Shown here piece by piece: positions 18,401 through 28,907 of a DNA stretch of 64,000 nt (positions are counted from its first letter, which is position 1; each line of letters begins with the position of its first letter). The stretch spans positions 1 to 64,000 of the forward strand of contig CAWEEP010000074.1 of NCBI GenBank assembly GCA_963808125.1, read 5' to 3'. The position numbers and the translations under genes are program-made. Source of the stretch: CAWEEP01 sp963808125. Lineage in GTDB: Bacteria > Chloroflexota > Dormibacteria > Aeolococcales > Aeolococcaceae. The notes beneath the pieces are model-generated. The model saw only the letters and a list, made by a program, of their open reading frames with translations. It searched no databases and was not told where the DNA came from.

Positions 18401-21400
18401 CCGGGCGAAGCGACGGATCCGAGTAGAGGATCCGATTGGCGAGGCGCTGGAAGAGGTGCGCCTCGGCTGGCTCAATCCCCAGGTGTGCGAGCTGGACCTG
18501 CGCCTGGGTCGATGCCAGGGTCGTCGCCCGTTCGAAGGTGCCCGATTCGCGGTACTTGTCGGCCAGATCCACGACCTCGTCCCGTGATTCGGCGACGACC
18601 GTGCTGAAGATGGCGTGAGCGGTCGCCCCGGGCGCGAGCCGGACCTGACCCCGGAGGCTGAAGATCGGATCCAGCACCGGGCCCACCGTGTTCGAGAGTG
18701 GCCGCCCGTCGATGACCGAGACCGGGGAGCGAGCCGTCCGGCCGCGGCCGAGGAAGCGCGCGCGATCCGTCTCGTATTGGATGTCTCCGCCCGTCTGCCC
18801 CTCGATGGCCGCGACATGTGCCGCCCAGAGCCGGGGCTCGACGCCAGATCGTGGACGGCGGGTCGCCAACAGGGTGCTGGTGTCGGGGATGAACTCGGTC
18901 TCGACGAACAGGTTCTGGAAGGCCGGGTGGGCGATGTCGTCCGCCTGCGGCGCGAGAACGATCTCCGCGTACGACGTCAGCTCGATGTCTCGAGACTGTG
19001 ACCCGAGATTGGTCAACGACACGCGGCGGATCTCCGCATCGTGCTCCGCCGACACGACGATTGTCATCCGCGTGGCGATCGAGCCGTCGCGACGGGTGAA
19101 CTCGGCGTGATCCTCGGAGTAGACGACCTCGTAGCTGTCGGCCTCAACGCCGCTGGGCTGGTGCCCTGCGGACCACACGGCGTTGGTCTTGATGTCGCGC
19201 AGGAAGAGGTAACTCCCCCACTGGTCGCGGGTCACGTCCTCGCGCCAGCGGGTCACCGCCACGTCGCGCCAGCGGCTGTAGCCGGACCCCGCCGCGGTGA
19301 CCATCACCGCGTATCGTCCATTCGACAGCAGGTGCGTTCGCGGGATTGGATCGTGGGGCGAGGTGAAGCGACGGAGCACCGGCGGTACGAGATCGCGCAC
19401 GTCCGCCACGCTCTTCACCTCCTCGGAGCGAGGCCTTGCCACAAGCACGTCCCGCGGCACTCGCTCCTGGAGCAGCAGCTCCGTGGCCTCGACGATCGGG
19501 TCCGCGTGGAAGCGCTCCACCATCGCGTGGTCGTTGACGACGTTGCCGAGGGCCACCAGGGCCATTCCCTGGTGATGTGCCATGTAGCTCTCCACGATGG
19601 CGACCGACGCACCTTCCGGGAGCCGACGCGCCGTGTAGTCGAGCGCCTCCCGGAAGCCGTACCGTCCGCACGCTCCGGCCTTGCTCAGCCGGGTGAAGTT
19701 CTTCGCCGCCGCCCCGGGCCGGATCATGGCTCCGAGCGCCGTCGCGTACGGGGAGACGACGAGGTCCTCGCTGAGACCCCGCTTGAGGCCCAGGCCTGGC
19801 ACGCCGAAGCTCGAATATTGGTAGTTCTGCTCGAGATCCCGCGCGTTGAAGGCCAACTCGGAGATGCCCCAGGGGACGCCGAGCTCGGAGGCGTAGCTCA
19901 TCTGGCGGGCCACCACCAGACGGTATGTCTGGCCGATCAGGCTGAGGGCCGGAGCGCGCATGACCAGTGCGGGCATCAGGTACTCGAACATGGACCCCGA
20001 CCAGGAGATGAGCGCGGAGCCCCGACCGACGGGCGTCAGCGTGCGCCCGAGCCGGAACCAGTGGCGAGTCGGGACGTCCCCTTTGGCGATCGCGAGGAAG
20101 CTGGCGAGGCGGGCCTCGGAGGCGAGGAGGTCGTAGTAGCTGGGATCCAGTGTTCCGTCCTGGACGCGGAAGCCGATGGAGAGGAGCTCGCGTGTCGAAT
20201 CGAACACGAGGCTGAAGTCCGTCTCCTCGAAGAGCTGCTGAGCCCGGTGGGCGATGCCCTGGAGCCGTCGAACCAGCGCCGCCGCGGCGGGCGATCCGTC
20301 CACGCCTGTGGGAACGACCGGATCGGACAGCTCCGCGATGGTCGGGAAGGTGGACCACGGCTGTGAGGGTTGCATCAGCGCGAGGTCTCGACTGTGACTG
20401 GCCACGGCCAGCCGAGCCGCCTCGGCCCAGATCGCCACGTCACCCTCCGAACTCTCGCGACGCTCGGCGGTGAGGACCGCGACCGCCTCCATCAGGGCCT
20501 GGGCGCGAGCCGAGAGCTCGCCGAGACGCGCGGTCCACAGTTCGGGCGTCGCCGGGACGGTGGAGATGCCCGCCCTGAGGGGTGCCATGGCCTCGTCGAG
20601 GTGGCGCCGCGAGAGCGGCTTGGTTCTCCGGTCGCCGCTCATCCCGCCCGCGGCCTCGCGGGTCAACGCGATCGCGTCACCGATCCCGGCCAGCGCAGCC
20701 GCAACGGGGAGCGGCTGATCGATCATCTGGCGGCAGGCATTGGACAGGGCGAGCAGGTGCCCGGCGAGATTGCCGCTGTCCACCGAAGAGATGTACTCGG
20801 GTTGGAGCGGGCGCAGGTCGCGGGTGTCGTACCAGTTGTACAGGTGGCCGCGGAAACGCTTGAGGCTGCCGACCGTTGCCAGGGTCGCCTCCAGTCGCTC
20901 GACCATCTCCAGGGTCCCGATCCAACCGAAGTCGCGGGCCGTCACGGTGGCGAGCAGGTACATCCCAATGTTCGTCGGCGAGGTGCGGTGCGCGACGACC
21001 GGCTGGGGATCCTCCTGGAAGTTGTCGGGGGGTAGCCCGTGGTCCTCCGGTCCGACGAAGGCCTCGAAGAAGCGCCATGTCCGGCGCGCGGTCAGGCGCA
21101 GCGCCGCGACATCGGCGAGTGAGAGCTGAGCCGCATCGGATTCGCTGGGCGGGAGGCTGACCCAGCGGGCGACGGCGGGCGAGAGCAGCCACAGGGCGAC
21201 GAAGGGCCCGGCGATCCAGCCGGCGCCGGGTTTCAGCGTGAGAACGAGTGCCGCGGCGGCGGCCGCGATCACGACGGCCCCCCCCATGTGCCGGTAGAAC
21301 CCCCCCAGGCCAAGGTCGTGGCTGGCCTTGGCCTCCGCGGCGGTGGTCCATTCGAGCAGCTTCCGCCGCGTTGCATAGAGACGCGTCAGGGTTCGCACGA

Positions 21401-24155
21401 TGGCGTCGGCCATCAGCCACGCCTGATGTGCGAGGAAGGTGATGCCGAGTGCCACCTGGGCCGCCGCCAGGGCGATGTCCCGGTTCACGGCTCGAAGGTG
21501 GCTGCGCTTGGAGATGCCCTGCCGTTGCCGTCGCAGACCACCCGGGATGGGCACTGCCGCCGGGAGGATCACCGTGATGAGGACGAAGGCGGTCCACAGG
21601 CCGGCCGAGACCCCGGGCAGGGTCCAGGCCGCGACCAGCGTGGCCAGTGTGAGCGGCGCCAGCGCCGTCCGCCGGAGGTTGTCCACCATCTTCCACCGGG
21701 AGATGGCGGGGATCGAGCCCACGCTTCGCCGGCCGGCGGCGTCGCGGGCCCGGCCGACGATCCAGGGCAGGAGTTGCCAGTCACCCCTCGCCCATCGGTG
21801 CTGGCGGGCGGCTGAGACCAGGTAGTTCGAAGGGAATTCGTCGAAGAGCTCGACATCGGTGACGAGCCCGGCCCGCGCGAATGCCCCCTCGAACAGGTCA
21901 TGGCTCAGCAATGCGTTCTCGGGGACCCGACCCGCCATGGCCGCCCCGAAGGCGTCGAGATCGTAGATGCCCTTGCCGGTGAAGCTGCCTTCCCGGAAGA
22001 GGTCCTGGTACACGTCGGAGACCGCGGAGGCGTACGGGTCGATCCCGGCCGACCCGGAGAAGCTGCTTCTGAAGATCGAGGTTTCGCGCTCCGACGGGAG
22101 CGTCGGGGTGATGCGCGGCTGGAGGAGACCGTAGCCCTCGGTCACCCGGCCGAGCCGCGCATCGAAGGTCGGCCGGTTGAGGGGGTGGGCGATGGTCCCG
22201 ACAAGGCGTCCCACCGCGCCCCGGGGCAGCCGGGTGTCGGCGTCGAGCACGACCACGTAGCGCACCCCTTGAGGCGGCGTCGACGACGCCCGCCCGGTGG
22301 TCAGGATGCCGGTGGTGGCCGAGCCGTGGAGGAGGGCGTTCAGTTCGTGCAGCTTCCCGCGCTTGCGCTCCCAGCCCATCCAGCAGCCTTCGGACGCGTT
22401 CCAACTCCGCTTCCTGTGGAAGAGCAGGAAGCGTGCCCCTCCCCCTGGGATCTCGCCATGGCGCTCGTTGAGCCGGTCGATTGCCGCCGCCGCGGTCGAG
22501 AGGAGGTCATCGTCGCCGGGGACATCCTGGGTCGGCGAGTCGAGCCAGTCGGACAGCAGAGCGAACCGGACGTCGCCCTCACCGTTGCCCAGGTAGTGGA
22601 CCTCGAGGCGGCCGACCTGCGCCTCGATGTCCGCGTCACTGGTGAGAAGCGTCGGCACGACGACGAGCGTGCGCAGCTGGGACGGCACGCCCTCGTCGAG
22701 ATCGAGCCGGGGCAGTGCTGTTGGGCCGATGACCTTGGTGAGCGCCCAGTTGACGAGGGCGATGGCGAGGTCGGCGGCCGGGGCGACGGCCAGGATGGCG
22801 AGGACGACGATGCCGGCAACGGAGGGGCCTCGATTCCTGGACAGGAGGATTGGCACGGCGAGGATGAGCGCCGTGACGAGGGCGAAGGTTCCGAGGTAAC
22901 CACGCGTGGCCGCCCGGATGTAGGCACGCCGCACTCGATCCGCTGCCGGCACCCGAACACGCAGGGAACGCTCGAATGCGGGGCGGCCGTCGGAGATCAG
23001 GTAGTAGGTGGGATCCCGCAGCCGAACGGCGTGCGACGGGGCGGCACCGTCGTCAGACGGCGCTTCGTCCGCCATCGCCACGGCCAAGCGGCCGACCTCG
23101 ACCTCGCCGCGGCCCGAACCTCGCGCCAGTTCCTCCACAGCGTGCCGGCAGCGATCTCTGGTCGCGAAATCCATCTCCGCGAAGGAATCGCGGGCGCTCA
23201 GCACGTCGTCGACCAGGCTGACGCCCTCGACGAACTGAGCCCAGTCGAACCAGGAGATGAGGCGCATGCTCGTGATCACGTTCCGGACGGTCACGTTCAT
23301 GGTCGCCTGGCGCTGATGCTCCAGTCGGACCATCTCCTCGGCGGTGGTCCCCTCGGCGGCCAGAACCTCCTCCTGCCAGCGGAGGGTGGGGGAGACTGCC
23401 GGATCCTGATCGCGCAGGCGCTGGAAGAGCTGAACCCGGGCCTCCTTCGGGAGCGCCGCCGGGGAGAGACGGCGGAGAGCTGCGCTGGCGACCTCTGGTT
23501 TGTCCTTGCCCACGCCGAGGAGGCTGTCGGCGAGCTCGTCGACGGCCTGCCGCACCGCCCGGCTGCGGACGATCTGGTCGGCGACCCGGCGGAGATTGTC
23601 GACGAGGAGGATGCGGAGGCTGATCGCGATCGCCCAGAGCTCGCCGATGGTGAGCGGTGTGACCTCCTGGTACGCGCGCACCATGCGCCGCAGGCTCTCC
23701 GGGTCGAAGCGGCTGTCCGTGTGCGCGATGTAGGCCCAGGCGAGCCCCATGACCCTGGGGTAGCCGGCGAGATGACCCTCACCGAGCTTGGGGAGCACGC
23801 GGTAGTAGTCCGGGGGCAGGTCGTCGCGGATCTCGCGGAGCTGCTCGTCGACGATGGGGAAGTTGTCGACCAGCCATTCGGCGGCCGGCGTGATCGAACG
23901 CTCGTCCTTTATAGCCCTGGCCAGGATGCGGTACGACTCCAGCAGAACGCGGCCGTTGTCGGCCGTGCGGGGCCAAGCGGCGTGCCCCCGGCGTGGCGCG
24001 TCGGTGACCGTTTGCGCCAACGCAAGGGTCCGGGCGTGCTCCTCGAGCCGCTCCACGCTGAAGAGTTCCGCGAGGATCGTCTCCTCGATCGGCGGCTGCG
24101 GGCGAGCCCGTCGGCGATCACCGGACAGCTCTCGCAAGGGCTGCGTCGATCTCAC
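15500..24155 (-). CDS. ndvB: Cyclic beta-1,2-glucan synthase, NdvB/ChvB type (frameshifted near 3' end)
   Basis: A giant membrane enzyme of about 2,885 residues, the normal size for cyclic beta-1,2-glucan synthases. These use UDP-glucose to initiate, elongate and cyclise osmoregulatory glucans. Visible in order: an N-terminal cytoplasmic region; membrane segments near residues 420-470; a GT84-type glycosyltransferase domain with DADTRLPRG (about residue 640) and later HRWARGDWQL; further membrane segments; a glycoamylase-like domain (AFNARDLEQNYQYSS, then MAHHQGMALVALGNVV); and two GH94-type sandwich repeats ending in a phosphorylase-like catalytic region (PGIRENGGQYTHAAMW). Several indels scatter the frame between about 15.9 and 17.0 kb; the last 660 bases are again clean. 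No export gene (ndvA) is adjacent. Confidence 0.9.
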
Positions 24156-24439
24156 CCTCGCATTGCTCGCTGATTGTCGAAACGTGACGTTGCAGAGGTG
24201 GGCGTGAACTCTTGCCGGTCGGACCGCTGCAGGTGGAGCCGCAAAGTGGTCAGTTGGAGCCCAATGGAACTCGCCTTGCGTCCGGACCGTCGCTCGAATC
24301 GGCGCGCCCGTGGATGCCCGGGATCACGATGAGGTCGGCGGGGGATGCCGCGACGCCCCTCCGGGGGTGCAACGCGAAGGCGACGACGACGACGCCCACG
24401 CCGCCGGTGCGCCCTAGTCGGGGCGACGATGACGTCGCC

Positions 24440-24931
24440 TCACGCCACGGGAACTCGCGCCTGCCACTCGGCGCAGGGCTCGCACAGGGTGCGAACTCCG
24501 ATCGGGCTGCGTTCCGTCCCGGCGGAGTCGGCCTCTGGGCTCACGAAGCCGAAGCCGATGTCTCCCTCGCCGCAGCTACGGCAGTGCACCGAATTGGGGA
24601 GGGTGTTGAAGCAGAATCGGTCGCCCTGGATGACCAGCTCCCGGCGCGGATGCGGGTTGAAGCTGGCGGCGGAGATGAGGTGGCGCTTCGATCCGGGAGG
24701 CGCCTCCGGCCCCGGCCAGTCGGCGGTGGGATGGAAGCCGCAGATGACCTCGAGCTGGCCCGATAGGCCGTGGCGCCGCACGGCGACGACGGGGACCGGC
24801 AGGCCGTCGCCAGTGCTGTGCCCGGGGACCGGGTGGGGCAGCACCTGCCACCGATCTCCGCCGGGGTGCCCGGGGGCCTGCCCGGCCGGCGTCCTCGCGC
24901 CGCGGACGAAACGCGCCAGCCTAGAGGTCAC
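24440..24931 (-). CDS. Putative zinc-ribbon hypothetical protein
   Basis: Open frame of 163 codons from GTG 24931, overlapping the end of the antitoxin gene. The first 50 residues are low-complexity, so a GTG at 24781 may be the true start. The C-terminal part contains two Cys pairs, HCRSCGEGD and LCEPC, about 30 residues apart, which would bind one zinc ion. No family is recognised. Coding status rests on the Cys pairs and on better amino-acid character than the opposing frames. Confidence 0.42.
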   Translation of the reverse strand: MTSRLARFVRGARTPAGQAPGHPGGDRWQVLPHPVPGHSTGDGLPVPVVAVRRHGLSGQLEVICGFHPTADWPGPEAPPGSKRHLISAASFNPHPRRELVIQGDRFCFNTLPNSVHCRSCGEGDIGFGFVSPEADSAGTERSPIGVRTLCEPCAEWQARVPVA

Positions 24932-25166
24932 GGAGGCCGTTCCGCGGATGCTTCGGCACCGAGGTCACTGCATGGGGGGCGGCGCCGGCCATGAAGTCCG
25001 GCGCCTGGGTGAGGATCCAGTCCTCGAGGGCAACCTCGTTGATCGGGATGAGGGCGACCACGGGCCTGCCATTGCGGGTCACAAGGGCGGGACGGCCGGA
25101 CGATTGGACCCCCTGGATCACCGACGTGGTGTTCCGGGCGAGATCGCGAACGCTGACGGTCGGCAC
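24921..25166 (-). CDS. Phd/YefM-type antitoxin
   Basis: Small DNA-binding antitoxin of about 81 residues beginning PTVSVRDLARNTTSVI, the typical Phd/YefM N-terminus. It continues RPALVTRNGRPVVALIPI, the second conserved strand of the fold. GTG at 25166 is preferred over the TTG at 25193 because it matches family N-termini and leaves a repeat-containing region free upstream. These proteins neutralise a partner toxin and repress their own promoter. No Doc, YoeB or PIN toxin follows; the downstream gene is a zinc-ribbon protein, so this looks like an orphan or solitary member. Confidence 0.8.
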   Translation of the reverse strand: MPTVSVRDLARNTTSVIQGVQSSGRPALVTRNGRPVVALIPINEVALEDWILTQAPDFMAGAAPHAVTSVPKHPRNGLRDL

Positions 25167-25182
25167 GAGGCCAGCATACGCC

Positions 25183-25200
25183 TTGTCAGACAATTGTCAG
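25183..25200 (-). promoter_or_regulatory. Candidate antitoxin operator
   Basis: Two direct copies of TTGTCAG (25183-25189 and 25194-25200) are spaced 11 bases apart, about one helical turn, and enclose the perfect palindrome GACAATTGTC (25189-25198). The site is 17 to 34 bases upstream of the antitoxin start, fitting autorepression as known for Phd-family proteins. Inference from position and symmetry only. Confidence 0.4.
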
Positions 25201-25349
25201 TCGTTGGACGGGCCGCCCCCGAACCGTGAGCCAGGCGATCCCGCCCGGCCCGCCGGCCTCCTGGGGCAGCCCCGACTGCCCGATCGCATCGAAGCGTCGA
25301 GGGCGGGCCGCCCCCATCCCGATGGCATGCTCGGAGCGAATGAGGGGTT

Positions 25350-25425
25350 TGGCTGGGGAGGTAGGATTCGAACCTACGATTGGCTGATCCAGAGTCAAGC
25401 TGCCTTACCACTTGGCCACTCCCCA
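25350..25425 (-). tRNA. tRNA-Gln (CTG)
   Basis: A full cloverleaf can be folded on the minus strand: acceptor TGGGGAG/CTCCCCA, a D arm with AAGTGGTAA, anticodon loop CTCTGGA giving anticodon CTG, a five-base variable loop, T arm GTAGG-TTCGAAT-CCTAC, discriminator G73 and an encoded CCA (25350-25352). The outermost anticodon-stem pair is a C-C mismatch. A TAAACT box (25443-25438) lies 12 bases upstream as a possible -10 element. Confidence 0.95.
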
Positions 25426-25485
25426 GCGGCGCTGGCGAGTTTACCCGTCCCCCCTGCCGGGCAGGATCCCCACAAGCGCGCCGGC

Positions 25486-25506
25486 CCGGGCCCCGTGGGG
25501 GCCCGG
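25486..25506. repeat. GC-rich inverted repeat
   Basis: A perfect 9-bp stem CCGGGCCCC / GGGGCCCGG with a GTG loop lies between the tRNA-Gln gene and the zinc-ribbon gene at 25571. No T-run follows. It may act as a transcription boundary; no stronger statement is possible. Confidence 0.35.
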
Positions 25507-25570
25507 CGCTCTCGCCGGCCGCCCATTAGCTCGGTTGGATGAACCGTCCCCCGGGCATATACTGGGTTTT

Positions 25571-25912
25571 ATGGACCTCGCCGAGCTGCTCAGATCGCAT
25601 GCCCGCCGCTATCGCTGCGCCCAATGCGGAGGGAACATGGCGGATTGCGGCATCAACGTGATCGCCCAGCAGGGCAACCGCGCCCTGGTCCGCGTGACCT
25701 GCCCCACCTGCAACGACGAGAACCTGCTCCAGATCATCTTCCAGACCGAGGGCGACGCCTCGGCGGGCGACGCTCGGGAGGCGTCCAGCGCCAGCCTTGA
25801 CGAGGGCTACCCGGCGGTCACCGGGCCCATCACCGGGGACGAGGTCCTGGAAGTCCACGAGTTGCTGGCGGGCCACGCTGGCAGCCTCGGGGAGCTGCTC
25901 GCCCGGCGCTGA
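25571..25912 (+). CDS. Small zinc-ribbon hypothetical protein
   Basis: Encodes 113 residues from ATG 25571. Two CxxC pairs, RCAQCGGN (about residue 15) and TCPTCNDEN (about residue 44), would form a zinc ribbon; between them is the conserved-looking MADCGINVI. The C-terminal third is acidic and may be helical (DEVLEVHELLAGH). No catalytic motif is seen. It is not obviously linked to either neighbour. A nucleic-acid or protein-binding role is possible for a zinc ribbon but unproven. Confidence 0.72.
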   Translation: MDLAELLRSHARRYRCAQCGGNMADCGINVIAQQGNRALVRVTCPTCNDENLLQIIFQTEGDASAGDAREASSASLDEGYPAVTGPITGDEVLEVHELLAGHAGSLGELLARR

Positions 25913-25958
25913 GGCCGGCGTCACGCTCTGACCGGCCGTCCATGAACGGCGGCCGCCG

Positions 25959-26743
25959 TCACCGACGCCGGTTGGCCGCCGCCCTCCTGTCGGGCAGCGA
26001 TCGCCGGATCCGAAGGCGGAAGACGAAGAGTTCCTTGATGGCACGGGCGATGGCCGCGGTCGCGCGCCGGAGCGTCGCCCCGCGACGCGGGGGTGATGGG
26101 GGATGGGGGCCTGGGCGATCCGCCAGCCCGCGTAGCGCGCCTTGTAGTAGAGCTCGGCGTTGATCAGGGCGCTGTGCGCCTCCAGGGTCACGGAGTTGAG
26201 GACCTCGCGGCGCATCAGCTTCAGAGCGCAGTCCACGTCCCGGTAGGGAAGCCGGTAGAGGATGGCGACCAGGGTGTTGAAGACCCAGCTGACGACCTCG
26301 CGGGCGCGTGCATCCTGGCGCTTCTCCCGCCATCCCGCCGCCAGGTCGGCGCGGTCGAGAAGCGGGGCGAGCCGCGCGATATCGGCGATCTCGAATTGCC
26401 CGTCGGCGTCGGTGAAGGCGACGAAGTCGCCGGTGGCGGCACGCAGGCCGTCCCCCACCGTGGCGCCGTAGCCGCTCTTCTGCTTGTGACGGACGATGGT
26501 GAGCCGCAAGCCCAGCTCCGCCGCCAGAGCGGTCGCGGCGGCGCCACTGCCGTCTGTGCTTCCGTCGTCCACGATGACCACGTCGTAACGGACGGCGATG
26601 GTGGGCAGCACGTCCGCGGCGTGGGGCAGCAGCCAGCGGAGGTTCTCCACCTCGTTGTGGACGGGGAGCACCAGCGTCAGGCCGCTGAGGAGCGGCCCGC
26701 TCGGTTGCCCGGCGGGCTCGCTTTCGGGTTGCGCGGCGGTCAC
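25959..26743 (-). CDS. Family 2 glycosyltransferase, polyprenyl-phosphate sugar type (frameshifted)
   Basis: A GT-A fold glycosyltransferase similar to DPM1/GtrB-type enzymes that move a sugar from a nucleotide donor to a polyprenyl phosphate. Motifs: LTLVLPVHNEVENLR, VVIVDDGSTDGSG, GYGATVGDGLRAATGDFVAFTDADGQFE (the DAD-type metal site) and DVDCALKLMRREVL. The GTG start at 26743 overlaps the upstream sqdB stop as GTGA. A missing base near 26080 moves the last 40 residues (RAIKELFVFRLRIRR) to another frame. Restored length is about 260 residues without C-terminal membrane helices. It is the fourth gene of the overlapping operon and probably uses a sugar made by it. Confidence 0.85.
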
Positions 26744-27951
26744 CCCGTGATGGCGGTGGCGAGCGGCGGAGCGGCGGGCTCCCCCGTGTAGAGGCCGCCG
26801 CCCTTGCGCCAGTCGACCTTCGCGTCGACGGTGTTCCGCCGCACCCTGTGGATGTTCGTCTCCACCGTCTGGACGACGCTGTCGATGAGCGTGTCGCTCA
26901 GCGAGTGCGGCTCCAGGCCGAGGTCGAGGAGGTGCTGGTGCTTGGCGTTGTAGTAGTGCTCCTCCTTCTCCCGCCGCGGGTTCTCGACGTGGTGGATCGT
27001 GGTCGGCAGCCCGTGAGCGGCGCGCGCGTGGGCCACCTTCTCCGCCAGACCCAGCACCGAGAACTGCTCGGTGAACTGGTTGTAGACGCGGTACTCCCCC
27101 GCCGCCGGCGGGTTGAGGGATGCCAGTTCGATGCAGCGCACCGTGTCCCGGATGTCCAGGAAACCCCTCGTCTGCCCGCCTTTGCCGTAGACGCTGAGCG
27201 GCTCGCCGATTGCCGCTTCGACGCAGAAGCGGTTGAGCACGGTTCCCCAGATGCCGTCGTAGTCGAAGCGGGTGGTCAGGTCGGGATGCAGCGCCGTCTC
27301 GGCGGTGGTGATCCCGTACACGACCCCCTGGTTCAGGTCGGTGGCCCGCAGATCCCAGATGCGGCAGCCGAAGTCGAGGTTGTGGCTGTCGTGCACCTTG
27401 GACAGGTGGTAGACCGATCCCGGCTGCTTCGGATAGAGCATGCGATCGTGGCGCCCGTTGTGGTCGACTTCGAGGAAGCCCTCCTCGATGTCGATGTTGG
27501 GGGTGCCGTACTCGCCCATCGTGCCCAGCTTGATGAGGTGGCACTGAGGGGCGCGGTCGCGCAGGGCATAGAGCAGACGGAGAGTGCCGACGACGTTGTT
27601 GACCTGCGTCTCCACGCCGTGCCGGGGGCTGATCATCGAGTACGGAGCGGAGCGCTGCTCGGCGAAGTGGACGACGGCGTCGGGCGGGGAGGCGCCGATG
27701 AGCTCGTCCAACGCTCCCTCGTCGCAGAGGTCGAACTCGTGCCATTCGATGGTCCGCCCGCTCACCTCGTGCCAGCGGGCAAGCCGCTCCGCCATGGAGG
27801 CGATGGCCACCAGGCTGTCGGTGCCGCACTCGACGTCCCAGTGCCGGCGGATCAGGCTATCGACGGCCACGACGTCGTGCCCACGTGCGGACAGGTGCAG
27901 GGCCGTCGGCCATCCGAGGTATCCGTCGGCACCCAGGACCACGATGCGCAT
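26740..27951 (-). CDS. sqdB: UDP-sulfoquinovose synthase
   Basis: Makes UDP-sulfoquinovose from UDP-glucose and sulfite; it belongs to the extended short-chain dehydrogenase family. The 403 residues fit SqdB/SQD1. Visible: the NAD-binding start MRIVVLGADGYLGWPTALHL; RRHWDVECGTDSL; the SQD1-typical GTMGEYGTPNIDIEEG; the catalytic Tyr and Lys in YPKQPGSVYHLSKVHDSH; LNQGVVYG; and GGQTRGFLDIRDTV. The start ATG at 27951 is two bases after the upstream stop, and its stop overlaps the GT2 start. No recognisable SQDG synthase (SqdX/SqdD) is in the operon, so the product may go to a lipid carrier or glycan rather than to diacylglycerol. Confidence 0.92.
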   Translation of the reverse strand: MRIVVLGADGYLGWPTALHLSARGHDVVAVDSLIRRHWDVECGTDSLVAIASMAERLARWHEVSGRTIEWHEFDLCDEGALDELIGASPPDAVVHFAEQRSAPYSMISPRHGVETQVNNVVGTLRLLYALRDRAPQCHLIKLGTMGEYGTPNIDIEEGFLEVDHNGRHDRMLYPKQPGSVYHLSKVHDSHNLDFGCRIWDLRATDLNQGVVYGITTAETALHPDLTTRFDYDGIWGTVLNRFCVEAAIGEPLSVYGKGGQTRGFLDIRDTVRCIELASLNPPAAGEYRVYNQFTEQFSVLGLAEKVAHARAAHGLPTTIHHVENPRREKEEHYYNAKHQHLLDLGLEPHSLSDTLIDSVVQTVETNIHRVRRNTVDAKVDWRKGGGLYTGEPAAPPLATAITG

Positions 27952-27953
27952 CC

Positions 27954-28907
27954 TCAGATCTCCCGGTTGGCCAGCCTTGAGGTGGCCGATGATGGCGGCT
28001 CGGCGAAGTACCGGTAGGTCTCCGCGAGGCCCTGCTCAAGTGAAGTTTGCGACTCCCAGCTGAGCCGCCGCTGAGCGCGGTCGCTGTTCAGGCAGGCCCG
28101 CGCCACCTCTCCGGGCCGCGCCGGCAGCATCTCGGGCTGGAGCGGCTGCCCCGACGCCCGGACGAGCTCGGCGACGATGTCGCGGACGTTCGTCTCCCGG
28201 CCGGTCCCCACGTTCACTGGCCCGCTCTCAGTCGCCGTCAGCGCGGCCCGGGTGGCCCGGGCGACGTCGCGAACGTAGATGAAGTCGCGGGTCTGGAGAC
28301 CGTCGCCGTAAATCACCGGCCGCAGCCCCTGGGTCAGCCGGGTGGCCGAGATGGCCACCACACCGGCCTCACCGGTCCCGTCCTGACGGGGTCCGTAGAC
28401 GTTGCCGTAGCGCAGGGCGATGGTGCGCAGGCCCCGGCGGCGGTAGGTCCAGAGGTAGGTCTCCTCGCACAGCTTCTCCGTGCCGTAAGCGGACATGGGC
28501 GCCGGCACCAGGTCCTCGGAGGCGGGGAGATGCTCCGCCTCGCCGTAGATGGCTCCGCCCGAGGAGGCGATGACGATCGCCTCGCACCCCGCCTGCGCCG
28601 CCGCCTCGAAGCAGCCGACCGAACTGGCGAGGACCCGGCGCACGTGGTCGCCGGGGTCGCGGAGGGCCCGGTTGACACCACCCTTGGCGGCGAGGTGGAC
28701 CAGGGTCTCGGGTTTGAAGCGCAGGAGCGCCTCCGCCGCCTCCGGGCCGCCGGCGTCCGCCACCAGCATCTCGACGGCTCCGGGGAGGCTGACGCCGCAG
28801 GGATGGGAGAGATCGTCGATCACCAGGACGGCCAGTCCGTCCGCGGCCAGCATCTCGACGAGGTGGCTGCCGATGAACCCGGCGCCGCCGACCACGGCCA
28901 CACGCAT
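27954..28907 (-). CDS. NAD-dependent epimerase/dehydratase (GalE-like)
   Basis: Extended short-chain dehydrogenase of 317 residues acting on a nucleotide sugar. It starts MRVAVVGGAGFIGSHLVEML with the Rossmann glycine motif. Catalytic residues are visible in IASSGGAIYGE and SAYGTEKLCEE (Tyr-x-x-x-Lys), followed by LRYGNVYGPRQDG and DFIYVRDVARA, as in UDP-glucose 4-epimerases. Its ATG overlaps the stop of the upstream membrane-protein gene (TGATG), and sqdB starts two bases after its own stop, so it sits in the middle of the operon. Substrate: probably UDP-glucose or a derivative, not certain. Confidence 0.88.
   Translation of the reverse strand: MRVAVVGGAGFIGSHLVEMLAADGLAVLVIDDLSHPCGVSLPGAVEMLVADAGGPEAAEALLRFKPETLVHLAAKGGVNRALRDPGDHVRRVLASSVGCFEAAAQAGCEAIVIASSGGAIYGEAEHLPASEDLVPAPMSAYGTEKLCEETYLWTYRRRGLRTIALRYGNVYGPRQDGTGEAGVVAISATRLTQGLRPVIYGDGLQTRDFIYVRDVARATRAALTATESGPVNVGTGRETNVRDIVAELVRASGQPLQPEMLPARPGEVARACLNSDRAQRRLSWESQTSLEQGLAETYRYFAEPPSSATSRLANREI

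Noticed and set aside
21900..24173. Very long plus-strand open frame (757 codons) antisense to the glucan synthase
   Set aside because: In GC-rich DNA the frames opposite a real gene stay open by codon bias. Its product is Gly/Arg/Glu-rich and matches no fold, whereas the minus strand has clear domains.
24212..24766. Plus-strand frame opposite the zinc-ribbon gene
   Set aside because: No motifs and a biased composition; the minus strand carries paired CxxC motifs.
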